A stretch of DNA of 64,000 nt, taken from NCBI GenBank assembly GCA_947472735.1, contig CANJBY010000005.1:1-64000 (forward strand), read 5' to 3'. Positions 47,737 through 57,107 of the stretch are shown here, one piece after another; position 1 is the first letter of the stretch; every line of letters begins with the position of its first letter. The notes beneath the pieces are model-generated. The model did no database searches. It saw nothing but the letters and a program-made list of their open reading frames with translations, and was not told the DNA's origin. The position numbers and the translations under genes were made by a program. The stretch is from Sphingomonadaceae bacterium. GTDB lineage: Bacteria; Pseudomonadota; Alphaproteobacteria; Sphingomonadales; Sphingomonadaceae.

Positions 47737-48480
47737 CTACAAGAAGTTATTCGGCCAGATCATCGTCCGCCACATGTGCGCGCTGGGCGAATCGTCAAGG
47801 CCCAGGCCTTCCTCCGGCTGGCGGAAGTTGCGGCCGATGATGTCGGTGAACTCTTCCGGCGTCGCGGTTTCCAGATCGTCGTAGAAGTAGACGTCGTTGA
47901 TCGTCACAACCCGTGAGGTCAAGTACCACTTGTGCTCGCGCGCCACCTCGGCATCGCGGCGCAGATAGGCGGGCATTTCATAGTCTGGCCCGAAGAATTT
48001 GTCATAGCTTACCGGATAGTCATAGCCGACTGCCGGATCGGGCACATAACGCAGTGCCTGATGATACTTGATCGCCCAGGCCACTTCCTCATCGACATAG
48101 GGCGCGACAATCTGAGCGCTCCAGTAGCCGTGATCAGGGCGGACCAGGCAGCCGTTGGAGATGTCGTGCAGCAGGCAGGCCATCACCACTTTCTCGCTGT
48201 GCCCCGCCACCAGCGCCCGCTTTGCGCTGCCAAGCAGGTGCTGGCAGGTCATGTCGGAAAAGCGCAGGCGGAAGTAATCAAGCAGCGTGGGTCTTTCGGG
48301 CATCCGGGGGAGGGCAGGATTGTCGCCCATCATCATCACGGTGTCCGGCCCGAGCCTGGCAAGCAACTCGTTCTCGTCGTTGATGTTACCCTGCCCGATC
48401 ACCCCGATGGGCGAGGTCTGGATCAGACGCTCATAGCCCTGCTGGGGGTAAGGCCGGGTATCGCTATGGTCGCCGAACAT
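47737..48480 (-). CDS. HD-domain hydrolase-like protein
   Basis: A 247-residue protein. An HD-type metal site reads A-G-H-S-E-K-V-V-M-A-C-L-L-H-D-I-S (about 93-110), with another H-x-x-x-x-Y-V...K-Y-H-Q segment. The protein is otherwise unusual, with many Tyr/Pro residues. HD proteins are phosphohydrolases or, as in myo-inositol-oxygenase-like members, oxygenases. The first in-frame ATG after the tRNA region (48480) with GGAG upstream is used. Function is not assigned. Confidence 0.72.
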   Translation of the reverse strand: MFGDHSDTRPYPQQGYERLIQTSPIGVIGQGNINDENELLARLGPDTVMMMGDNPALPRMPERPTLLDYFRLRFSDMTCQHLLGSAKRALVAGHSEKVVMACLLHDISNGCLVRPDHGYWSAQIVAPYVDEEVAWAIKYHQALRYVPDPAVGYDYPVSYDKFFGPDYEMPAYLRRDAEVAREHKWYLTSRVVTINDVYFYDDLETATPEEFTDIIGRNFRQPEEGLGLDDSPSAHMWRTMIWPNNFL

Positions 48481-48573
48481 GATCCTGCTCCGTGTCTTGT
48501 GAACCCCGCATAGTGCGGGATACGCGCGGGGACAATCGGGCAAGTCGTGGGGAGAGGCGAAGGGGTGGGGCAG

Positions 48574-48649
48574 TGGTGCCCGGGGGCGGATTCGAACCAC
48601 CGACACGCGGATTTTCAATCCGCTGCTCTACCAACTGAGCTACCCGGGC
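48574..48649 (-). tRNA. tRNA-Phe (GAA)
   Basis: A 76-base cloverleaf on the minus strand including an encoded CCA. The acceptor stem is GCCCGGG/CCCGGGC, the D arm has the usual A-G-C-T-C-A-G-T-T-G-G-T, the anticodon loop reads TTGAAAA (anticodon GAA), and the T arm has G-G-T-T-C-G-A-A-T-C-C. Confidence 0.97.
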
Positions 48650-48747
48650 AGCGCCGCCGCGATCGACTGGATGGGTGGTTACACCCGGGACCGGTCGCGC
48701 TTGGAAGCGCGCCTATGGCGAAGCGGGCGCAGCTTGGCAAGCCTCAT

Positions 48748-48915
48748 TTACTCGTCCGGCGGGAGATCGGGTTCGGCCGGCGGACCCGGCAAGGCGTAGC
48801 CATCGTCCAGCCACTTGACGAGGTCGCGGTCTCGGCAGCGGGTCGAGCAGAAGGGGCTATGCTCGGCGCTGCGGGGCTTGCGGCAGATCGGACATTTGCG
48901 GACCGGGTGAGTCAT
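48748..48915 (-). CDS. yacG: DNA gyrase inhibitor YacG (zinc-binding)
   Basis: A 55-residue protein. The zinc knuckles are C-P-I-C near the start and F-C-S-T-R-C-R-D-R-D-L-V-K-W-L, followed by the acidic, Pro-rich C-terminus seen in YacG. E. coli YacG binds GyrB and blocks DNA binding. The ATG overlaps the stop of the RNase E/G-like gene (ATGA), placing it last in the infA-maf-RNase-yacG operon typical of alphaproteobacteria. Confidence 0.93.
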   Translation of the reverse strand: MTHPVRKCPICRKPRSAEHSPFCSTRCRDRDLVKWLDDGYALPGPPAEPDLPPDE

Positions 48916-49886
48916 GATGCCACCGCCTGCGCGAAGCCGGCATCAAGCGCAAGGGCGGAATCGCTGCGCCACTCCAGCTGCCGCCCAGTCCGCCGCGCCA
49001 GTTCGGTTTCCCACTCCGGCCGAATAGCGGCGCGAACTGCGGGGTGGAGCGTGAGAAGCAGGAGTCCGGGTTCGGCCATCCGCTCGGCCTGACGCAGCAG
49101 CAGGCGCGCGGCGGCGCCGGCACGGTCGGCCGCGACGCGGTGGAGCAGCGAGGACCGCTCGAGCCGGGCAACAAGTTGGACGAAGCCGAAGCCGTTCATC
49201 GCCGTACTCTCGTGCGGCCACCCGGCCAGAGCCTGGCCAAGCGCTTCGTCGACCGCGCGGCGGTCGGGCTTGTCGGAGAGGCTCGGGAAGTCGATGCCGA
49301 TCGAACCGCCCAGGTCAAGCCAGAGGATGGACTCGGCGATAGAGCGGGTCGCGCTCAGGGCGAGTTCGGGTGCCCTCAAGTGACCATCGACGTCGATCAA
49401 GGTCATCGCCGGCGTCGCACTGAAGGTCAGCGAGCCGCCGGAAAAATCCGTTGTGCCGCTCCATGCAAGGCCGAAGACCTCTTCCCACATACCGGCCGGA
49501 AAAGCACGGACGGTGGAGACGCTCCGGCCCTCGGCCATCAGGGCTTGGGCCAGCGAGGGCGCCGGGCGGAGCGGATCGGCCGTCGGTCGGCATTGAGCGC
49601 GCTTGTAGCGGCCGGTTTCCGCCATGGCGGCGCGGGTTACGGCAACGCGGAGCGGACTGCCTTCGCTGGCATCGCGGGGCAAGCCGGATACGAGGGCTTC
49701 CTCGCCGTCCGGCAGCCGGACAGTGCCGCGCGGATTTCCCGCGCTACGGGCGACAAGAACGGCCTCGGTGACGAGGCCGGCGGCGGCCCGGCCGGGCCAG
49801 TAGATCCTGGCGTCGGTAACCTGGCCAGCTTCAACGCAGATCGCTCGCTCCTCAGCGATTCCGTCCTCGATCAACCACTCAGCCAA
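48912..49886 (-). CDS. RNase E/G-like protein, short form
   Basis: A 324-residue protein aligned by eye with RNase E/G: N-terminal W-L-I-E-D-G-I-A-E-E-R-A, then a divergent S1 region, and the DNase-I-like catalytic part with the acidic positions in T-L-I-D-V-D-G and W-L-D-L-G-G-S-I-G-I-D-F. It is much shorter than E. coli RNase G (489 residues), lacks the Zn-link Cys pair and the small domain. The catalytic aspartates are retained, so it may still be an endonuclease. It overlaps maf and yacG. Confidence 0.78.
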   Translation of the reverse strand: MAEWLIEDGIAEERAICVEAGQVTDARIYWPGRAAAGLVTEAVLVARSAGNPRGTVRLPDGEEALVSGLPRDASEGSPLRVAVTRAAMAETGRYKRAQCRPTADPLRPAPSLAQALMAEGRSVSTVRAFPAGMWEEVFGLAWSGTTDFSGGSLTFSATPAMTLIDVDGHLRAPELALSATRSIAESILWLDLGGSIGIDFPSLSDKPDRRAVDEALGQALAGWPHESTAMNGFGFVQLVARLERSSLLHRVAADRAGAAARLLLRQAERMAEPGLLLLTLHPAVRAAIRPEWETELARRTGRQLEWRSDSALALDAGFAQAVAS

Positions 49887-50454
49887 TGGGAAAGCCCGCA
49901 GCCTTTAGCAATGCCCGCGTTTCGAACAGCGGCAGACCGACCACGCCGGAATGGCTCCCCGAGATCCACGCAATCAATCCCTCGGCACTGCCCTGGATGG
50001 CGTAGCCTCCGGCCTTGCCGTGCCACTCTCCGCCGGCAAGGTAAGCGGCGATCTCGGCTTCGCTGAGAGGCTTGAACCGGACAATCGTTTCGGACAGACG
50101 TTCGCGCAAAGTGCCATCAGGCGCCTTGAGTGCGGTGGCCGAGAGGACCTTGTGGCGGCGGCCGGACAGCAACTTGAGGCAATGCCGTGCGGTTGTCTCG
50201 TCCTCGGCCTTGGGCAGGATGCGCCGGCCCAGTGCGACGACCGTGTCGCCCGCAAGCACGTGCGCATTGCCGTCTGCCACCGCAAGCGCTTTTTCGCGGG
50301 CCATGCGCGCGGCATAGGCGCGGGGCGGTTCGGCCTTTCGCGGGGTTTCGTCGATGTCGGCAGCGACCAATACGTCGGGCGCGATTCCCAGTCGGGCGAT
50401 CAATTCGCGCCGTCTCGGGCTGGCAGATGCAAGGATGAGCCTCAGGGCCGGCAC
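49879..50454 (-). CDS. maf: Maf-like nucleoside triphosphate pyrophosphatase
   Basis: A 191-residue Maf protein. Landmarks are L-A-S-A-S-P-R-R-R-E-L, D-E-T-P-R, A-R-E-K-A, and L-A-G-D-T-V-V-A-L-G-R. It hydrolyses non-canonical or pyrimidine NTPs to NMPs. A GTG at 50454 gives the family's usual short N-terminus; another GTG at 50481 would overlap the infA stop by 20 bases. The start is uncertain between these two. Second gene of the infA operon. Confidence 0.93.
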   Translation of the reverse strand: MPALRLILASASPRRRELIARLGIAPDVLVAADIDETPRKAEPPRAYAARMAREKALAVADGNAHVLAGDTVVALGRRILPKAEDETTARHCLKLLSGRRHKVLSATALKAPDGTLRERLSETIVRFKPLSEAEIAAYLAGGEWHGKAGGYAIQGSAEGLIAWISGSHSGVVGLPLFETRALLKAAGFPIG

Positions 50455-50461
50455 CCCGGAG

Positions 50462-50707
50462 TTAGAACTGGCCAGGTCCACCGCGGCCGGGCATGAAGCG
50501 GTAGGTGATGCGACCCTTGGTCAGGTCGTAAGGTGTCAGTTCGACCAGCACCTCGTCGCCAACCAGCACGCGGATGCGGTTCTTGCGCATCTTGCCGGCC
50601 GTATGGCCAAGGATCTCGTGATCGTTCTCGAGCCGCACGCGGAACATCGCGTTGGGCAGCAGCTCGACCACTTGCCCGCGCATTTCGAGGAGTTCTTCTT
50701 TCGCCAT
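50462..50707 (-). CDS. infA: Translation initiation factor IF-1
   Basis: An 81-residue S1/OB-fold protein. It starts [11 protein letters not shown] and contains the conserved [22 protein letters not shown] and [12 protein letters not shown]. It occupies the ribosomal A site during initiation. It is longer at the C-terminus than E. coli IF-1 by a short G-R-G-G-P-G-Q-F tail, common in alphaproteobacteria. First gene of the operon; its promoter lies in the 210-base gap divergent to the TonB receptor. Confidence 0.97.
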   Translation of the reverse strand: MAKEELLEMRGQVVELLPNAMFRVRLENDHEILGHTAGKMRKNRIRVLVGDEVLVELTPYDLTKGRITYRFMPGRGGPGQF

Positions 50708-50917
50708 CCGCCTGTCGTGTTCCATCTTCGAGAATATTGGGATGGCGCGCCATAGCGGCGATGCCGGGAAAAGGGAAGCCTTGGCGCAATCGCGACCGAC
50801 ACCGGAACCCGAGACGTCACGCGACAATTTAATACCCGCCATTCTCTTGCCCCGGCAGCCGCAATTGCGCATTCGGCGGGAGGACGAGCAGGGGACCGAC
50901 TTCGTGGAGACTAACGC

Positions 50918-53368
50918 GTGATCCTGCTTTCCGGCCTACCCCTGCTCCTTGCTGCCAATAGTCTGCTTCAGGATGCCGCCCTGCCCGGGGACACCGCTCC
51001 GGTGGAGCGCGAGCAGGACCTGGGTGGGATCGTTGTCGTGGCGACCCGGATACGGGGCCAGCTCGATGTGCCGGATGCGCCGGTCGCCACGCTCGACGAG
51101 GAAGAGGTCGCAGCTTACGGCGCGTCTTCGTTGCCGGATCTGATCGCGGCACTGGGTCCGCAAACCGGTTCAGGCCGGGGAAGGGGCGGCGGCTTTCCGA
51201 TCATGCTGGTCAACGGCCAGCGGATTTCGAACTTTCGCGAGATGCGCAATTTTCCGCCCGAAGCCATCCGGCGCATGGAGATCCTGCCCGAGCAGGTTGC
51301 GCTCCGCTTCGGCTTCCCGCCCAACCAGCGGGTGGTGAACCTCATCCTGAAAGACAACTTTTCAAGCCGCACGATTGATCTCGAATATGGCCTGCCGCAG
51401 CGCGGTGGCTTCTCCACCGCCGAGGGCGAAGCCAGTCTGCTCAAGATCAATGGACCAAGCCGGCTCAACCTTTCGATCAAGCTGGAAGACTCGAGCATGC
51501 TGACCGAGGCCGAGCGCGGGGTCATCCAGCAGGCGGCCAGTCTGCCCGGTGTGAATACCGATCCCGATCCGGCCGCTGCCCGCAGCCTGATCGCCGACAG
51601 CCGGACCCTGACCGGTAATGGCACCTGGACCCGCGGTCTCGGCGAGCAGGGCCTTGGCGGGCAAGTCAGTCTCAACCTTGCGGCGAGCCGCGCGGACAGC
51701 CTCTCGCTTTCGGGTTTCAATAGTGCGCGACTGATCGATGCTGCGGGCCATACCGAGCTTCGCACTTTCGGCGACGCGCTTGAGCGCAGAACCCGCACCG
51801 ACAATGTGCAAAGCAGCACGTCGTACAACCGCAGCCTGGGCGCCTGGCAACTTGCTGCTACCGTCGATGGCGGCCACCAGGTCACCACCACCCTGATTGA
51901 TCGCCGTGCCGATACCACCGGACTGGCTGCGGCGGCGCTTGCTGGCAACCTCGCCATCTCCGGACCGCTCGCGATACTCGTCTCGCCGGGGCAGGATACG
52001 GCCAGGGTTGCCAGCGACACAGTCACCAGCCTCGTCACTCTGACCGGGCGTCCGCTGCGACTGCCCGCGGGTGAAGCATCGTTGACCGTCAAGGCCGGTC
52101 TCGCCTGGAATGGCATCACCAGCGAAGACACGCGTGGCACGGCCGGCAAGTCGAAGCTGCACCGCGGCGACTTGTCCGGCGGGTTCAACCTCGCCCTGCC
52201 GATCGCCAGTCGCCGGGAAGGCGTGCTCGCGGGTCTGGGCGAGTTGAGCGCGAACCTCTCCGCCGGGTTCGATCGTCTGTCCGACTTTGGTACCCTGACT
52301 GACTGGTCGGCCGGATTGACCTGGTCCCCCACCGAAACGCTTAACCTGCAAGCCAGTTACATGGTCAACGAGGCCGCCCCGTCTCTGACTGATCTCGGCA
52401 ATCCCACGGTGGTGACCTTCAACGTACCGGTCTACGATTTCTCCACGGGGCAAACCGCGCTCGTCACGTTCACGGGTGGGGGCAACCCCCAGCTCCGCCG
52501 AGAAACTCAACGCGACCTCAAGCTGACGGCCAATTGGAAAGTGCCGGGCGTTAAGAATGGCAATCTCCTGGTCGAGTATTTTCGCAACCGTTCAAACAAT
52601 GTGACCGCATCGTTCCCCTTGCTCACTCCGGCCATCGAGGCCGCAGGCCCCGGGCGAGTTACGCGTGACGCTTCGGGCCGGTTGACCGCGATCGACCAGC
52701 GCCCGGTGACCTTGGCCCGCGAAGAAAGCGAGCGGATCCGCTGGGGGCTCTCGATTGGTGGCCCAGTCGGAAAGCCTGCTCCGGGCGGCAGAGGTGAAGG
52801 CTTTGGGCAAGCTTCAGCTCGGCAGTCCGGCCTTCCCGGTGGCGGCGGTTTTGGGCGCGGCCCCCGCGGAATGGGACGCGGCGGGCAGGGCCGGTGGAAC
52901 ATCGCGCTGTTCCACACCTGGCGTCTGGCTGAACGCGTCGCGATCGCACCGGGCGGCCCGCTGCTCGATCTGCTGGGCGGCGATGCCCTGAGCGGAGGAG
53001 GGGTGGCGCGCCATGCGATCGAGACCGAGGGCGGGTTCTTCTACAAGGGCTTCGGCTTGCGGCTTAACGGCCGCTGGAACGCCCCGACCCGGGTGCGAGC
53101 TAGCGGTTCGCCCGGATCGTCCGACCTGCGCTTCGGTTCGGTGATCAGATTGAACCTGCGAGCCTTTGTCGACCTAGGCCAGCAGAAGCGTCTTGCCGAT
53201 GCCTCATCCTTCTTCAAGGGCGCCCGCCTTGCGTTCACAGTCGACAACCTGTTCGACTCGCGCCAGCGCGTTACCGACGCCAGCGGGGCGGTGCCGCTGA
53301 GCTACCAGCCCGACTATCTCGATCCGCGCGGACGCGTGTTCGGCATAGACTTCCGCAAGTTGTTCTGA
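50918..53368 (+). CDS. TonB-dependent receptor with Gly/Arg-rich insert
   Basis: An 816-residue receptor. The N-terminus reads as a signal peptide, followed by a plug ([15 protein letters not shown]) in which the usual G-P-x-x-x-x-Y-G is altered. The barrel ends with [13 protein letters not shown], a terminal Phe. Between about residue 620 and 660 there is a Gly/Arg-rich run (repeated R-G and G-G-G, near 52,780-52,890), unlike normal surface loops. The GTG at 50918 is the first codon giving the signal peptide. The substrate is unknown. uvrC follows 43 bases later. Confidence 0.85.
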   Translation: MILLSGLPLLLAANSLLQDAALPGDTAPVEREQDLGGIVVVATRIRGQLDVPDAPVATLDEEEVAAYGASSLPDLIAALGPQTGSGRGRGGGFPIMLVNGQRISNFREMRNFPPEAIRRMEILPEQVALRFGFPPNQRVVNLILKDNFSSRTIDLEYGLPQRGGFSTAEGEASLLKINGPSRLNLSIKLEDSSMLTEAERGVIQQAASLPGVNTDPDPAAARSLIADSRTLTGNGTWTRGLGEQGLGGQVSLNLAASRADSLSLSGFNSARLIDAAGHTELRTFGDALERRTRTDNVQSSTSYNRSLGAWQLAATVDGGHQVTTTLIDRRADTTGLAAAALAGNLAISGPLAILVSPGQDTARVASDTVTSLVTLTGRPLRLPAGEASLTVKAGLAWNGITSEDTRGTAGKSKLHRGDLSGGFNLALPIASRREGVLAGLGELSANLSAGFDRLSDFGTLTDWSAGLTWSPTETLNLQASYMVNEAAPSLTDLGNPTVVTFNVPVYDFSTGQTALVTFTGGGNPQLRRETQRDLKLTANWKVPGVKNGNLLVEYFRNRSNNVTASFPLLTPAIEAAGPGRVTRDASGRLTAIDQRPVTLAREESERIRWGLSIGGPVGKPAPGGRGEGFGQASARQSGLPGGGGFGRGPRGMGRGGQGRWNIALFHTWRLAERVAIAPGGPLLDLLGGDALSGGGVARHAIETEGGFFYKGFGLRLNGRWNAPTRVRASGSPGSSDLRFGSVIRLNLRAFVDLGQQKRLADASSFFKGARLAFTVDNLFDSRQRVTDASGAVPLSYQPDYLDPRGRVFGIDFRKLF

Positions 53369-53411
53369 AGCCCGGGATGACGCAGGCGGGGAGATCGCCT
53401 ATCTGACCCAC

Positions 53412-55352
53412 ATGGCCCGCAAGTCTGCCCCACCACCCAATCGCGACAGTGCCGAGCGCTTTAACGAGGAGCGCGCTGCTTATACGCTCAGGGGCAGCGA
53501 TCAGCCCGACCTCGACCAGGGCGTCGCCGCAATCCGCGAGACCCAGGCGACCTTGCCGGCCAAGCCCGGCGTTTACCGGATGTGCGACGCCAAGGGCGAT
53601 GTGCTCTATGTCGGCAAGGCCCGCGTGCTGCGCAACCGGGTGGCGAACTATACCCAGGTCGATCGGCTGCCGCAGCGGCTCAAGCGGATGGTCAGCCAGA
53701 CCCGCAGCATGACCATCGTCACCACCAATTCCGAGGCCGAGGCGCTGCTACTCGAGGCGCAGCTGATCAAGCGCTTCCGTCCGCCCTACAACGTGCTGCT
53801 GCGGGATGACAAAAGCTTCCCGTTCATCCTGCTGCGTGCTGATCACGCGTTTCCCCGGATCATGAAGCACCGCGGTGCGCGCAAGGCGAAGGGTGATTAC
53901 TATGGCCCCTTTGCCAGCGCCGGGTCAGTCAACACCACGATCAATGCGATGCAGAAGCTGTTCCTGCTGCGCAGTTGTACCGACAGCTTCCTCTCGCGGC
54001 GCGACCGGCCTTGCCTGCTTTATCAGATCAAGCGCTGCTCGGCGCCGTGTGTCGAACGGATTGACGAAGCCGGCTATGCCGAACTGGTCCGGCAGGCGAA
54101 GGACTTCCTTGGCGGCAAGAGTTCCTCCGTGCAGCGAGAACTCGAAGAGCAGATGGCTGCTGCCGCTGCTGCGCTCGATTTCGAACGTGCCGCCATGCTG
54201 CGCGACCGCTTGCGCGCTGCGACCTTCATTCAGGGCAGCCAGGCGATCAATGCCGAAGGGCTGGGCAACGCCGATGTCTTCGCCATGGCGACCAAGGCCG
54301 GACAAGTGGCAGTGCAGGCGTTCTTCATTCGCGGGGGCCAGAACTGGGGGCACCGCGCGTTCTTCCCCAGCCACACCGAGGGGCTGGAGGAAGGCGAGGT
54401 GCTCGCCGCGTTCCTCGCCCAGTTCTACGAGGAAGTGCCCCCGGCACGGACGATCCTGGTCGATCGGGAATTGCCCGAAGCGGAGCTGCTGGCCGAGGCA
54501 TTCCGGGCCGGAGCAGGCGGCAAGATCGACATCTCCGTCCCGCAGCGCGGCGACCGGCGGCGGCTGATGGAACAGGCGGCCCGCAACGCCGTGGAGGCGC
54601 TTGATCGGCGGCTCGCGGAGAGCGGCTCCAAGGCCAAGGTCAATCGGGAGATGGCGGAGTTCTTCGAGCTGGCCGAAGTGCCGCAGCGGATCGAGGTCTA
54701 CGACAACAGCCATATCCAGGGCACCAATGCGCTGGGGGCCATGATCGTTGCCGGGCCGGAAGGGTTCATCAAGGGCCAGTACCGCAAATGGAACATTAAG
54801 GCCGCCCAGACCAATGATGACTTCGCGATGATGCGCGAGGTCTTCCAGCGGCGCTTTGCCCGGGCGCAGGAGGCAGACCCGGATCGCGACAGCGGCATGT
54901 GGCCCGACCTCGTGCTGATCGACGGCGGCAAGGGCCAGATGAGCGCGGTGCGCGATGCACTGGAGGAACTGGGGATCGAGGACGTGCCCCTGATCGCCAT
55001 CGCCAAGGGCCCGAACCACGGCCGTGAGGGGCGCGAGGTGTTTAACTTTCCGGACGGCCGGGAGAGGATGCTCCCGGTCAATTCGCCGCTGCTGTTTCAC
55101 CTTCAGCGGCTGCGCGACGAGGTCCACCGCTTTGCCATCGGCGCGCACCGTGACAAGCGCAGCCGGGCCATCACCGCCAGCCCGCTGGACGAGATCACCG
55201 GCATCGGTCCGGCCCGCAAACGCGCGCTGCTGCTGCACTTCGGCACGGCGGGCAAAGTCCGCGCCGCCTCTCTCGAAGACCTGCAGCGCGCGCCCGGAGT
55301 AAGCGCAGCGGTGGCGCAAGCGGTCTATGATTTCTATCATCCAGGCGGGTGA
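53412..55352 (+). CDS. uvrC: Excinuclease ABC subunit C
   Basis: A 646-residue UvrC. The N-terminal GIY-YIG nuclease reads P-G-V-Y-R-M...V-L-Y-V-G-K-A. The UVR motif lies in L-D-F-E-R-A-A-M-L-R-D-R-L. The C-terminal RNase H-like nuclease has R-I-E-V-Y-D-N-S-H-I-Q-G, and the tail has helix-hairpin-helix motifs (I-T-G-I-G-P-A-R-K-R-A; R-A-P-G-V-S). It makes both incisions in nucleotide excision repair. The start at 53412 has a short extra N-terminal tail of about 35 residues before the family core. Confidence 0.96.
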   Translation: MARKSAPPPNRDSAERFNEERAAYTLRGSDQPDLDQGVAAIRETQATLPAKPGVYRMCDAKGDVLYVGKARVLRNRVANYTQVDRLPQRLKRMVSQTRSMTIVTTNSEAEALLLEAQLIKRFRPPYNVLLRDDKSFPFILLRADHAFPRIMKHRGARKAKGDYYGPFASAGSVNTTINAMQKLFLLRSCTDSFLSRRDRPCLLYQIKRCSAPCVERIDEAGYAELVRQAKDFLGGKSSSVQRELEEQMAAAAAALDFERAAMLRDRLRAATFIQGSQAINAEGLGNADVFAMATKAGQVAVQAFFIRGGQNWGHRAFFPSHTEGLEEGEVLAAFLAQFYEEVPPARTILVDRELPEAELLAEAFRAGAGGKIDISVPQRGDRRRLMEQAARNAVEALDRRLAESGSKAKVNREMAEFFELAEVPQRIEVYDNSHIQGTNALGAMIVAGPEGFIKGQYRKWNIKAAQTNDDFAMMREVFQRRFARAQEADPDRDSGMWPDLVLIDGGKGQMSAVRDALEELGIEDVPLIAIAKGPNHGREGREVFNFPDGRERMLPVNSPLLFHLQRLRDEVHRFAIGAHRDKRSRAITASPLDEITGIGPARKRALLLHFGTAGKVRAASLEDLQRAPGVSAAVAQAVYDFYHPGG

Positions 55353-55424
55353 GGAGCGGCTGCAATCCGTGCAAGTTGATAAACATAGCTTCTGCCCATG
55401 CAGGAAAATCGAAGGAGCCCTGAA

Positions 55425-56252
55425 GTGAGCAACAGTCCCTGGTCCCACACCCGCAGCGCAAGCATTGCCGACGACATTGATTTCGAGATCAAGGGGCAGG
55501 AACTGCAATTCCTCGAAATCGAACTCGATCCGGGCGAAAGCGCTGTGGCGGAAGCCGGTGCCATGGTCTGGAAGGACGCCGCGATCGGCATGAGCACCGT
55601 GTTCGGGGACGGACGCGGGGCAGAAGGTGGGTTCATGGGCAAGCTGCTGGGGGCGGGCACGCGGCTCGTCACCGGCGAAAGCCTGTTCACTACCGTGTTC
55701 ACTCACAATGGCTCGGGCAAGGCTCGCGTTGCCTTTTCGGCGCCGGTACCCGGAGCGATCCTGCCGCTCAAGCTGGACGAGGTCGGCGGCACGCTGATCT
55801 GCCAGAAGGACAGTTTCCTGGCGGCCGCGCGCGGGGTGTCGATCGGGGTCCAGTTCCAGCGCAAGATCCTGACCGGCCTGTTCGGCGGGGAAGGCTTCAT
55901 CATGCAGCGGCTTGATGGTGATGGCTGGGTCTTCGTGCAAATGGGCGGCACCATTGTCGAGCGCACGCTGGCACCGGGCGAGGAACTGCATGTCGATACC
56001 GGATGCCTTGCTGCCTACACGCCCGATGTCGATTTCGACCTGATCGGTGCCGGCGGGGTCAAGTCGATGCTGTTCGGCGGGGAGGGACTGTTTTTTGCCC
56101 GCCTGCGCGGTCCGGGCAAGGTCTGGATCCAGTCGCTGCCATTTGCCCGACTGGCCGGACGCATGCTGGCGGCATCTGGTTCGATGGGCGGACAGAACCG
56201 CGGAGAAGGGTCCATGCTGGGCGGTCTGGGCAATCTGCTCGACGGGAATTGA
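55425..56252 (+). CDS. AIM24/TIGR00266-family protein
   Basis: A 275-residue beta-rich protein resembling the AIM24 family (TIGR00266): I-K-G-Q-E-L-Q-F-L-E-I-E-L-D-P-G-E-S-A, then G-x-G-x-x-L-F-x-x-x-F-T with T-C-Q...Q-R-K-I-L-T-G-L-F-G-G-E-G-F-I, and a C-terminal Gly-rich tail. The function in bacteria is not established; mitochondrial Aim24 affects cristae. An ATG lies at 55398, but AAGGAG-CCCTGAA positions the GTG at 55425 best, so that start is used. It faces the cupin gene head-on. Confidence 0.82.
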   Translation: MSNSPWSHTRSASIADDIDFEIKGQELQFLEIELDPGESAVAEAGAMVWKDAAIGMSTVFGDGRGAEGGFMGKLLGAGTRLVTGESLFTTVFTHNGSGKARVAFSAPVPGAILPLKLDEVGGTLICQKDSFLAAARGVSIGVQFQRKILTGLFGGEGFIMQRLDGDGWVFVQMGGTIVERTLAPGEELHVDTGCLAAYTPDVDFDLIGAGGVKSMLFGGEGLFFARLRGPGKVWIQSLPFARLAGRMLAASGSMGGQNRGEGSMLGGLGNLLDGN

Positions 56253-56270
56253 GCACCGCCCCGGCGCGCC

Positions 56271-57107
56271 CTAGCGCACCCCGAGCTTGCGCAGCATGCG
56301 CCAGCCGATCGCCTTGGCCCGGTTGCGATGCGGCCAGCGGCCTGGTGCCATCGGCTTGAACCCGGCCCGGCGCAGAATTGCGTTGAAGGCGCGGGCATCG
56401 GCTTCGGCATAGCTCCATTCACTGCGCCAGGTGATCGAGAGCGAGACTGACGATTCCGGGCCGTTGCGCACGAAGTGCGGGGCCATGACCGGCACGAACA
56501 AGGCTTCTCCGGCGGCGAGGGCAAAATCCCGGCCGCCGGGCACCAGTTCGTCGCGCCATTTAAGCTCCCGCGGACCACCGGTGTGGTAGCTCTCGTGCAC
56601 CAGATCCGGCGCAAAACTGGCATCACCCGCCGGAAATTGGGTCATTACCTTGGACCCACGGATCTGGAGCAGGATGTTGTGCTCCGGATCGAAGTGGTAT
56701 GGCGTGACGCCGCCGGGTGAAGTGACGAAGATGAAACCCTGGGTCTTGAGCATTCGTCCGGTCTTGGCCTCGATCTCGGGCCGGAGCTCGGCCAGCAGCT
56801 CAGCCAGAAGTTCGGCATAGGCCGGATGCTGCTCGATGTTCTTGAGCGCTGCCCAGCTGCCGCAACTGCCGATCGAGCGGATCGTCTCGCCGATGGGTAC
56901 GCCGGTGGCACCCGGCTTGCCCTCGATGCCGATCGGCAGGTCGGCCAGGTTGTACTCGACCGAGCTTTCCGGGAGTCCTTCCGCGAGGCGGGCCAGGGCG
57001 TCGAGTTCGAGCAGCGGATGCGCACCCAGGGCATGCCGCAGCACATGCGGCGTCTCCGGATAATGCGCGGCAAAGAGTTGGCGGTCCTGCGGCGAAAAGA
57101 CGGTCAT
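56271..57107 (-). CDS. JmjC/cupin-8-like oxygenase
   Basis: A 278-residue protein with a JmjC/cupin fold. The iron site is suggested by Y-H-F-D-P-E-H-N (His-x-Asp with a nearby His) and a late His in V-M-A-P-H-F-V-R-N. Members hydroxylate protein side chains or act as 2-oxoglutarate oxygenases. Its ATG overlaps the stop of the upstream acetyltransferase gene (ATGA), so the two may act on the same target. The substrate is unknown. Confidence 0.82.
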   Translation of the reverse strand: MTVFSPQDRQLFAAHYPETPHVLRHALGAHPLLELDALARLAEGLPESSVEYNLADLPIGIEGKPGATGVPIGETIRSIGSCGSWAALKNIEQHPAYAELLAELLAELRPEIEAKTGRMLKTQGFIFVTSPGGVTPYHFDPEHNILLQIRGSKVMTQFPAGDASFAPDLVHESYHTGGPRELKWRDELVPGGRDFALAAGEALFVPVMAPHFVRNGPESSVSLSITWRSEWSYAEADARAFNAILRRAGFKPMAPGRWPHRNRAKAIGWRMLRKLGVR

